Assembly: GCA_902806105.1 (NCBI GenBank) | Contig: CADCVI010000001.1 | Location: forward strand, 1 to 18,699 | Length of the DNA: 18,699 nucleotides | Source: an uncultured Rubrobacteraceae bacterium | GTDB taxonomy: Bacteria; Actinomycetota; Rubrobacteria; Rubrobacterales; Rubrobacteraceae | Direction: 5' to 3' | Notes under the pieces: model-generated | Told to the model about the DNA's origin: nothing | The model's database searches: none | Seen by the model: the letters and a program-made list of their open reading frames with translations, nothing else | Program-made: the position numbers and the translations under genes | Shown here: positions 6,383 through 14,662 of the stretch, piece after piece | How the letters are laid out: the number at the start of each line of letters is the position of its first letter | Position numbering within the stretch: position 1 is the first letter of the stretch

Positions 6383-7621
6383 GTGAAGAAGCTGCTCTTG
6401 TTCGTCGTGGCGGCGACGCTGTTCCTCGCGGTTCCGGCCCTCGCCCAGACCAGCGGCAGCGGGGAGACGACCGGGTCCGAGACTACCCAACAGGAGCCCG
6501 TAACGCTGAGCTTCGAGCTCACGGTCGAGGGGCTTCCGCCCGAGGACGCGACCTTCTTCGGGCAGGTGGGATCGGGCATGCGCGACGTGCGGGAGAGGCT
6601 CAAGGACCCGGACGGCGACGGCGTCTACACCGGGAGCGTGGAGTATTCCCCGGGCGAGCGGGACGGGGCCGCGCTCATTCAGGGCACGGGCCTGAGCTAC
6701 GGAGCAGACGGCTCCGTCTCCCCCGGGTCCCCCGAGATCGTGATAAGGGACTTCGGCCGCACGGCCATCACGGGGGACAGGACCTTCTCGGCCACCGCCT
6801 CCTTCGGCGACGAGGGCGCGGCCTCGTCCGGCCCGATCTCCGCCTCCGGCATCGTCGAGAAGCCCGAGATGACGACGTACATGTACGGCACCCACGCCAT
6901 AACGGACGACGAGTCGGGCACCCCGTACGCCCTCACGAGCAAGGACGTGGACCTCGACGCCTACGTCGGCGAGAAGGTCACGATCTACGGCGCGCCGGTC
7001 CCCGGCTACGAGGGCGGGCAGATCGAGGGCGGTCCCGCGCTGCTGGAGGTGGGCGAGGTCGAGACGGTGACGGGGGCCCCGGAGGCGGAGGCCAAAGTAA
7101 CCTTCGAGCTCTCGATAGAGGGCGAGGTGCCCGCAGACTACTCGTTCTACGTGGAGAGCTCCGTCGGGGACGGCGGGGTCATCTGCACCACCGACGCGAA
7201 CGTCGTGGAGGAGGCCGGATACCCCGAGTGCCGCCCCGACGCCGTCAACACGCTGGAGATCCCCCTGCCCGCAGGCGAGCCCTTCGACTACAGGATCTTG
7301 AGGAGCAGGGGCACTGAGCTCTCCAGCTTCGTGCTCGACGAGGGCTCCGAGGTAGCCGGGGACGGGCTGGTCATACGAACCTCCTTCTCGGCGGCCAACG
7401 ATCCCACCAACGGCGAGGACATAAACGACGACGGCTCCGTGAACGAGGCCGACGGCGAGCTCGCCGCCCGGACCAGCGACGCCGCCGACGCCGCCACCGG
7501 CCCCGACGAAGCCGTCCTCCCGGACACCGGCGGCCGCATCCTCCCATGGAGCCTCTGCCTCGCCGCGGCAACCCTCGCCACCGCCTCGATCCTCGTGTTC
7601 GGGAACCGGCGCTCCGGCTAG
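6383..7621 (+). CDS. secreted LPXTG surface protein, domain order B-A-B with EF-hand-like loop
   Basis: A 412-residue protein from GTG 6383, with AAGGAG (6369-6374) 8 bases upstream. The signal peptide covers 1-21 (VPALA before QT). It contains a first B domain (about 40-141, LSFELTVEGLPPEDATFFG, DPDGDGVYTG), an A domain (about 155-228) and a second, more diverged B domain (about 238-337, VTFELSIEGEVPADYSFYV) holding the only cysteine pair outside the C-terminal membrane segment, C268 and C283, a possible disulfide. The loop DINDDGSVNEAD (346-357) matches the dockerin/EF-hand calcium pattern. The sortase motif LPDTG (379-383) is followed by a membrane segment and NRRSG. The protein should be wall-anchored. 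It is a rearranged paralog of the gene before it. No enzymatic motif is seen and the function is unknown. The sortase is not in this window. Confidence 0.88.
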   Translation: MKKLLLFVVAATLFLAVPALAQTSGSGETTGSETTQQEPVTLSFELTVEGLPPEDATFFGQVGSGMRDVRERLKDPDGDGVYTGSVEYSPGERDGAALIQGTGLSYGADGSVSPGSPEIVIRDFGRTAITGDRTFSATASFGDEGAASSGPISASGIVEKPEMTTYMYGTHAITDDESGTPYALTSKDVDLDAYVGEKVTIYGAPVPGYEGGQIEGGPALLEVGEVETVTGAPEAEAKVTFELSIEGEVPADYSFYVESSVGDGGVICTTDANVVEEAGYPECRPDAVNTLEIPLPAGEPFDYRILRSRGTELSSFVLDEGSEVAGDGLVIRTSFSAANDPTNGEDINDDGSVNEADGELAARTSDAADAATGPDEAVLPDTGGRILPWSLCLAAATLATASILVFGNRRSG

Positions 7622-7640
7622 ACCGTCTGTAAAGGCCCTC

Positions 7641-7666
7641 ATTTTCGTAGCTCGGCGGCCGGGTAG
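7641..7666 (+). promoter_or_regulatory. possible SigB-like promoter for the DUF2945-DUF3140 pair
   Basis: ATTTTC (7641-7646), a 14-base spacer and GGGTAG (7661-7666) resemble the GTTT...GGGTA pattern of general-stress sigma factors in Gram-positives. TAGGAT (7664-7669) with TTTTCG (7642-7647) could equally be read as a weak housekeeping promoter. It lies about 55 bases before the DUF2945 start. Confidence 0.25.
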
Positions 7667-7719
7667 GATACCGGCGAAAGACTGGACCGAAGGTACGGAG
7701 AGCAAGAGGAGGAGACGCG

Positions 7720-7929
7720 ATGGCGGGGGACTTCAAGCCGGGCGACAAGGTCGAGTGGAACACGCCGCAGGGGAAGACGCAGGGCAAGGTGGTCGAGAAG
7801 CTGACCTCCCGCACGGAGGTGAGCGGCCAGTCCGTCGCTGCCTCCGACGACGATCCCCGCTACCTCGTCGAGAGCGAGAAGAGCGGCGAGCAAGCCGCCC
7901 ACAAGCCCGGCTCCCTGAAGAAAGCCTGA
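7720..7929 (+). CDS. DUF2945 (HVA1/Tudor-like) small protein
   Basis: A 69-residue protein with FKPGDKVEWNTPQGKTQGKV at the N-terminus, followed by a DDDPRYLVESEKSGEQAAHKP block. This is the typical pattern of the DUF2945, or hypervirulence-associated Tudor-like, family: a small beta-barrel of unknown biochemical role. The ATG is preceded by an AGAGGAGGAG ribosome site. The next gene starts 13 bases after its stop, and DUF2945 and DUF3140 proteins often have stress-related contexts, so an operon is likely. No signal peptide is seen. Confidence 0.85.
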   Translation: MAGDFKPGDKVEWNTPQGKTQGKVVEKLTSRTEVSGQSVAASDDDPRYLVESEKSGEQAAHKPGSLKKA

Positions 7930-7942
7930 GGGGAGGACGGGC

Positions 7943-8272
7943 GTGGCGAAGAGCGACGAGAAGGTGAGGGAGGAGTTCGACGAGGCGGTCAACATGAGCG
8001 CCGGAGAGCTCGGAGACTGGCTGGAGACTGACGAGTCGAAATCCGTGGGACAATCTAGCGGCGGCGGGGAGTCAAAGGGTCACGAGTCGGGGCGCAGGAT
8101 CGTCGAGATACTCGGCAAGAACGAGTCCGACTACACCGACGACGACCTGGACCATATGCGCCGGGTCGTCAGCTACGTTCACCGCCACAGCGCCCAGAGA
8201 CCCGAGGGCGAGATCGAGAACTCGCACTGGCGCTACTCGCTGCTCAACTGGGGCCACGATCCCCTGAAGTAG
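7943..8272 (+). CDS. DUF3140 family protein
   Basis: A 109-residue protein. Family marks are EFDEAVNMSAGELGDWLETDESKSVGQ (about 11-37), GHESGRRIVEILGKN (about 46-60), DDLDHMRRVVSYVHRHSAQRP (67-87) and the C-terminal WRYSLLNWGHDPLK. The family is small, soluble and of unknown function, and is sometimes described as DNA-binding. The start is GTG 7943, with GGGGAGG (7930-7936) 6 bases upstream and directly after the DUF2945 stop, so the two genes are probably cotranscribed. No terminator could be identified after it. Confidence 0.85.
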   Translation: MAKSDEKVREEFDEAVNMSAGELGDWLETDESKSVGQSSGGGESKGHESGRRIVEILGKNESDYTDDDLDHMRRVVSYVHRHSAQRPEGEIENSHWRYSLLNWGHDPLK

Positions 8273-8320
8273 GACCAGAGCCCGAAGGCAAGGCCGGTAA
8301 CCAGAAAAAACCTCACGTGA

Positions 8321-8650
8321 ACTTCGCTTCCACGCCATAGGCGAGAAATCGGTTGGCGATGGGTTGCGGCGGATCGACGAACCGTCCGAGGCCGGGTCTT
8401 CGTCCACCTGCCCAAGGGCGTCCTTCACTCCTACGAGAACGTCGGCACCGGGCCCGCCAGGTTCCCCATGCTGATGGTTCCGGCTGGATCGAAGAAGTTC
8501 TTTTGAGGGAGTACGAAACCTGGCACGGACCCATCTTTCCCACCGCTGTTCGGAGAAGAGGATATAGATAAACGCCTGGCGGTCGCGCCGGAGTACTGCT
8601 GTGGCGCGGAGGTACTGTCCCGGTTTCGAAACGCGCTTCGGGTAAATAGG
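8321..8650 (+). pseudogene. decayed cupin-domain gene
   Basis: One continuous frame (starting at 8321) reads DRRTVRGRVFVHLPKG, then VLHSYENVGTGPARF and MLMVPAGSKKFF, which is the second half of a cupin barrel with its P-x-G-x-x-H motif. An in-frame TGA at 8504-8506 interrupts it. After the stop the same frame continues with cupin-tail-like sequence: TDPSFPPLF, EEDIDKRLAVAPEY. The N-terminal half with the first metal-binding motif is missing or unreadable, and another TGA (8318-8320) precedes the fragment. No start codon with a ribosome site is found. The family call rests on the VFVHLPKGVLHSYENVG signature. Confidence 0.55.
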
Positions 8651-8935
8651 GCGGTGGCGATAGGGAGATCGCAAGGATCTTGCAGGGCTTTACGCGAGGC
8701 CAAAATGCAGGGCGGGAAGGACCTCAGGTAGCGGTCGGGCTCCCGCAAACCTGTGGCTGGGCGAGGGGCGGGCTGCGACTTTACATCGAGCCGCCATGCG
8801 ACTGTGCAGGCGGGGAAGGTCGGCGCGGCAGCTATGCAGGTACCGCTACGTTGTGGCTCCGCAAGGGAAGGACGTTACGCCTTGGCGGAGATCCGGTCCG
8901 AGGGCTTTGCCAGGTCGAGAACGGTTTTTGGAGGC
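8651..8935. other. region without a recognisable gene
   Basis: Open frames exist here on both strands, but none resembles a known family, has a ribosome site, or shows convincing codon use. I see no hairpin terminator for the converging hybrid-kinase gene. The segment may be decayed sequence continuous with the neighbouring cupin remnant. Confidence 0.4.
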
Positions 8936-11458
<2,523 letters not shown>

Positions 11459-11990
11459 AGTGACCCGGGCCTCCTCTACCGCTTTCCTGCTATGCCGACC
11501 GACGTTGGTTATCGTGCTGAACGCCCAAAGACTTTAACTCACATGAACCCGAACGGCGCCCCTTACCGCCGAGTAGTGAGAAGGCGGCGAGGAACAGCCG
11601 GCAAGAGGGGGCGCGTCTAGCACCTCTGCGGGTAGCCCGAGCAGCGGGACTACTAGCCTATCCAGCCCCTGGCGCCCTCCGGCGGCTCGGCGGCCCTCTC
11701 CAGACCGCTCCGCGCTCGAAGCGGCAGCAGCGGCGCCCAGCTTCCGAGCACGTGAGATGTGGGAATCCGGGGGAGCAAGGCGGGAGAAAGGGACGGTACA
11801 AGGGCTCCTGACCCACGCCTATTTCCCAAACAGCAGGCTGTTGCCCGCCGCTTCGAGGGAGGGCTCGTCGATACGATAGCGGGTTGAGTTCCGGACGCGC
11901 GGGCCGTCGGACGAGCGGCATCCGGCTCTCGCGCCGCCGTTTCGGCGATGCGGGCGTTTGACAGGCCGGCCCTGGACGGACCGCACCCGT
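11459..11990. other. divergent intergenic region between hybrid kinase and LOV-GGDEF genes
   Basis: About 530 bases without a recognisable gene. It must carry the kinase promoter on the minus strand, but no well-spaced -35/-10 pair stands out. It holds a long imperfect hairpin at 11556-11614. No tRNA, c-di-GMP riboswitch consensus or gene remnant was recognised. Confidence 0.4.
11556..11614. repeat. long nested inverted repeat
   Basis: GCGCCCC (11556-11562) pairs with GGGGCGC (11608-11614). Inside, CCGCC (11566-11570) pairs with GGCGG (11583-11587). It could be a structured leader or small RNA, or a chance structure in GC-rich DNA. Confidence 0.3.
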
Positions 11991-11996
11991 TATACT
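11991..11996 (+). promoter_or_regulatory. -10 box of the LOV-GGDEF gene, leaderless type
   Basis: TATACT lies exactly 6 bases before the ATG at 12003, with no ribosome site between. The TTGACA at 11958-11963 is 27 bases away, too far to be the normal -35 partner. Confidence 0.5.
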
Positions 11997-12002
11997 TCGA
12001 GA

Positions 12003-13118
12003 ATGCCCGGGGAAACAAACGGCGAGCATCGGCCTGTAGAGCAAGAGCTTCGCATGCTATACAAAGCCATCGCCGCCAGCTCCAACGGCATCGCCATCAG
12101 CGACGCGAGCCAGCCGGATCACCCGCTCATCTACGTCAACCGCAGCTTCGAGCTCATGACCGGCTTCTCCGCCGGGGAGGTGCTCGGGAACAACTGCCGG
12201 TTCCTTCAGGGCTCTGACAGGGACCAGCCGGCCCTGGAAGAAGTGCGCGCCGCCATCCGAGAAGAGCGGGATTGCTCGGTGCTGCTGCGCAACTATCGCA
12301 AGGACGGCACGCTGTTCTGGAACGAGCTGAGGCTCTCTCCCGTGCACGACGAGCGCGGGCAAATCATCCACTTCGTCGGGGTACAGAACGACGTAACCGA
12401 GCGCAAGAGGGCCGAAGAGGAGCTGCAGCGCGCCCACGACGAGCTGGAAGATAGGGTGCGGCAGCGGACCGCGTGGCTCATGGAGGCCAACGCCCGGTTG
12501 CAGCGGGAGATCGACGAGCGGCGGGAGCTGGAGGAGCACCTGACGCACCAGGCGTTCCACGACCCCTTGACCGGATTGCCGAACCGGACCCTGTTCCTGG
12601 ACCGTCTGGATCTCGCCATGGAGCGCGCCAAACGGCAGGAGGGCGAGGTCGCGGTGCTGCTCTTGGACCTGGACGACTTCAAGGTCATAAACGACTCCCT
12701 GGGCCACGAGGTCGGGGACCAGGTCCTGCTGGCGGTCGCCGAGCGTCTTGAGAACAGCTTGCCCGCCGGAGAGATTCTCGCCCGCTTCGGCGGGGACGAG
12801 TTTATCGTCCTGCTCGAAGACGCCTCGAGCCCGGGCGAAGCGGCGCGGGTGGCGGAGCGGATCCTGGAGGCGCTGCGACGAGCACCTTTCGTCGTGAGGG
12901 GACGCAACAGCTCCATCACCGCCAGCGTGGGGATGGCCTTCGGCGGGCAAGGCAAGGAGCGTCCGGGCGACCTTCTGCGCAACGCGGACCTGGCCATGTA
13001 CGAAGCCAAGGCCAAGGGCAAGAACCGCCACGCGGCATTCAAGCCGGGCATGGACGCCCGTGCCCTCAAGCGTCTGGAAAGGGAGAGAGAACTCCGTCGC
13101 GCCCTGGAGAAGGAATAG
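12003..13118 (+). CDS. LOV-GGDEF protein, probable blue-light-responsive diguanylate cyclase
   Basis: 371 residues. A LOV photosensor (about 17-135) carries the flavin-adduct motif GNNCRFLQG with Cys65, then NYRKDGTLFWN (97-107) and FVGVQNDVT (124-132), the diagnostic LOV set. A helical linker of heptad-like charged residues (about 133-182) joins a GGDEF domain (183-345: FHDPLTGLPNR, LDLDDFKVINDSLGH, RFGGDEF at 261-267, NADLAMYEAKAKGKNR). The active-site GGDEF is intact, so c-di-GMP synthesis is expected. The allosteric RxxD site normally just before GGDEF is absent (LPAG is there). The C-terminus ends in RLERERELRRALEKE, the usual linker into an EAL domain, but TAG follows. An ATG with a -10 box 6 bases upstream fixes the start. 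Confidence 0.92.
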   Translation: MPGETNGEHRPVEQELRMLYKAIAASSNGIAISDASQPDHPLIYVNRSFELMTGFSAGEVLGNNCRFLQGSDRDQPALEEVRAAIREERDCSVLLRNYRKDGTLFWNELRLSPVHDERGQIIHFVGVQNDVTERKRAEEELQRAHDELEDRVRQRTAWLMEANARLQREIDERRELEEHLTHQAFHDPLTGLPNRTLFLDRLDLAMERAKRQEGEVAVLLLDLDDFKVINDSLGHEVGDQVLLAVAERLENSLPAGEILARFGGDEFIVLLEDASSPGEAARVAERILEALRRAPFVVRGRNSSITASVGMAFGGQGKERPGDLLRNADLAMYEAKAKGKNRHAAFKPGMDARALKRLERERELRRALEKE

Positions 13119-13175
13119 CCCAGGCTCCGCTACCGTCGAATGGAAACGCTGGTCAGGCGGGAGCACCCGACGCGG
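13119..13175 (+). pseudogene. EAL-domain remnant directly after the LOV-GGDEF stop
   Basis: In the same frame as the LOV-GGDEF gene, the bases after TAG 13116-13118 read PRLRYRRMETLVRREHPTR. The usual entry into an EAL phosphodiesterase is RLxYQP..., a variable stretch, then MEALVRWEHPTRG. The match suggests an ancestral GGDEF-EAL gene that gained a nonsense codon, lost about a dozen residues after LRY, and lost everything past HPTR. The EAL motif itself is not present. Confidence 0.5.
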
Positions 13176-13673
13176 AAATTCGGGACGCGCCTCTACGGAG
13201 GGATCTCCCACGAGCATCGTGCACGCGTCGAGGCCGGGATCGTGCGTGGCCGACGGCCCCTACAGTTCACCGACGAACGCTCGTAGACCCGTGATCTATC
13301 CCGCAGCGCCAACGACCGAGCACACGAACCGCCGTTCCCGACCGAACCCGTGCTCACACGGATCCGCCGCGCCGGGCCGCCCCACCTTTTGTGTGTGCCG
13401 TGCCTGAACCCACCAGTGCTCGCGTTCGCACCAGAAAAGCGTGCGAAAACCAGGCGTACGACCCGGGCTTCTGATACAAAAATGTCAAGGCTGGGCCGTG
13501 CGCGGGCACCGATGCCGGACCCCCCTCCGTAGGCTGCCCAACGCCCTCCGGCGATCGACGGCCCGGCCTCTACGGAGCGAGAGATGGTGAAGGAGATTGT
13601 TAGCAGGGTGATCTGCGGCGGCCGGTGCAGACCAGTTTAAGAGAATTTTGGGGATGCGACAAAGGAGTACGGG
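13176..13673. other. region without a recognisable gene
   Basis: Nothing clearly coding is seen on either strand. A 7-bp inverted repeat (TTCGCAC 13425-13431 with GTGCGAA 13441-13447) and an AT-rich patch with TTGACA on the minus strand (13488-13483) are present. No matching -10 box was found. The region may be decayed DNA left by loss of the EAL domain. Confidence 0.4.
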
Positions 13674-14063
13674 GTGAGAGAGTTGAGGGAAGAGCGCACC
13701 AGGGAGATACCGCTCGGGCCCGGGTTCGTCCCCGGGGACGTCGTGGGGATCGAGATGGGCGCATTGCGGCACCGCAAGGGCCTGAGAGGGGTGATCGCCG
13801 TCTTCGAGAAGGACGGGGACGGGGGCTATCCGCCTCAAAAGATAGCGCTGCGGGGACGCCTGGAGAGGGCGCCGCTCCGCCGCCACCCCTCCGGAGACGA
13901 CAGGATCAGCAGGGTCACCCTCTCCGCCGTCGTCCCCGACGACGCCGTGCCGGGCGAGTACCGGTGCCGGCGGCTGGAGGCCGAGACCTTCGAGGGCGCG
14001 AGGGTAGCGTTCGAGCCGGTTACCGAGGCCGCCTGGCGGGGCTGGCGCTTCCGGGTGCAGTAA
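13674..14063 (+). CDS. hypothetical protein, beta-rich
   Basis: 129 residues from GTG 13674, with AAAGGAG (13661-13667) 6 bases upstream, a strong ribosome site. I do not recognise the family. The sequence alternates short hydrophobic runs with turns: PGDVVGIEMGA, GVIAVFEKDGDG, DRISRVTLSAVVPDDAVPGEYRCRRLEAETFEGARVAFE. This suggests a beta-sandwich of about eight strands, perhaps immunoglobulin-like. No signal peptide, membrane segment or catalytic motif is seen, so it is probably cytoplasmic. Codon use looks normal for the window. Its neighbours give no functional hint. Confidence 0.65.
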   Translation: MRELREERTREIPLGPGFVPGDVVGIEMGALRHRKGLRGVIAVFEKDGDGGYPPQKIALRGRLERAPLRRHPSGDDRISRVTLSAVVPDDAVPGEYRCRRLEAETFEGARVAFEPVTEAAWRGWRFRVQ

Positions 14064-14152
14064 GGGGCGCGCATACCGGCCGAGGTCTCTCCGTCTTCCC
14101 CGGGGTAGTCCCACCAGGGCCGTGGTACGCGCTGGAGCGACCCGAAACCTTC

Positions 14153-14359
14153 TCAGTCCGGACCCTGTCTCCTGCCCCTGCGGCGCCCTCCGCCTTCGGC
14201 AGGGCGTACGACGTACTGTACGTAGCCGCGCGGGTTCCTCTCCGCGTGCTCGCTCATCTCCGCCGCTCGCATCTCGGCCTGCTCCAGGGTCGCGTAGCGG
14301 GCGATCTCCTTCTCCCCGAAGAACGTGACGGCCACGACCTTGAAACCTGCCTCATCCAC
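14153..14359 (-). CDS. small hypothetical protein with basic tail
   Basis: About 68 residues. The body, FKVVAVTFFGEKEIARYATLEQAEMRAAEMSEHAERNPRGYVQYVVRP, looks like beta-alpha-beta: a strand, a strongly amphipathic helix (about 20-36) and a final strand. The tail is GGGRRRGRRQ. I do not recognise a family; short conserved proteins with TLEEAE-type helices are sometimes DUF2188-like, but this is a guess. A longer frame starts at 14449, but TAGAAT (14372-14367) lies 7 bases before GTG 14359, favouring the short form. An ATG at 14368 inside the box is a less likely start. Confidence 0.55.
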   Translation of the reverse strand: MDEAGFKVVAVTFFGEKEIARYATLEQAEMRAAEMSEHAERNPRGYVQYVVRPAEGGGRRRGRRQGPD

Positions 14360-14366
14360 CACCCCC

Positions 14367-14372
14367 ATTCTA
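14367..14372 (-). promoter_or_regulatory. -10 box of the small hypothetical gene, leaderless type
   Basis: TAGAAT on the minus strand lies 7 bases before GTG 14359. No ribosome site lies between them. Confidence 0.4.
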
Positions 14373-14608
14373 GGGCTTGGACCGTGCCTCATGCCGGGGG
14401 CGCCCTCCGGCGTTTCTTGACCCTTTCGCGACCATACTGCTAACATCAAGCTTCACAATGCCTTCGGGGGAAGGGACCGTGTGCTCAGGACGAAAGGTAT
14501 GCTAGTAGCCCCGCGGACGCGCCTTGGGGTCGTGTTCCCGGTAGAAGCACCCGGTGGAGCCCGGACGTGTGGGGTCATCCTGTGCGTCGCGTCGCCGAAG
14601 GTAACATT

Positions 14609-14627
14609 CCCGGTTGGGACGACCGGG
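14609..14627 (+). other. hairpin in the leader of the fatty acyl-CoA ligase gene
   Basis: CCCGGT (14609-14614) and ACCGGG (14622-14627) form a 6-bp stem with a 7-base loop, about 35 bases before the start codon. The 14450-14662 leader holds nothing else recognisable; a TATGCT at about 14499 could be a -10 box but has no -35 partner. Confidence 0.25.
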
Positions 14628-14662
14628 CCGGATCACCGCACCACGACCATGACGGAGGAGAG

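Noticed and set aside
11958..11963. Perfect TTGACA upstream of the LOV-GGDEF gene as a -35 box
   Set aside because: It is 27 bases from TATACT, outside the usual 16-19 spacing.
11459..12002. c-di-GMP (GEMM) riboswitch upstream of the GGDEF gene
   Set aside because: Its consensus segments are not found, and the gene appears leaderless.
13425..13447. Inverted repeat TTCGCAC/GTGCGAA as an insertion-sequence end or terminator
   Set aside because: Only 7 bp, no second copy, no transposase, and no gene ending just before it.
13483..13488. Perfect TTGACA on the minus strand in the 13176-13673 gap
   Set aside because: No -10 box at a fitting distance and no gene downstream on that strand.
13584..13637. 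Short ATG frame MVKEIVSRVICGGRC... of 17 residues
   Set aside because: Too short, with only a weak purine run upstream and no support from conservation or context.
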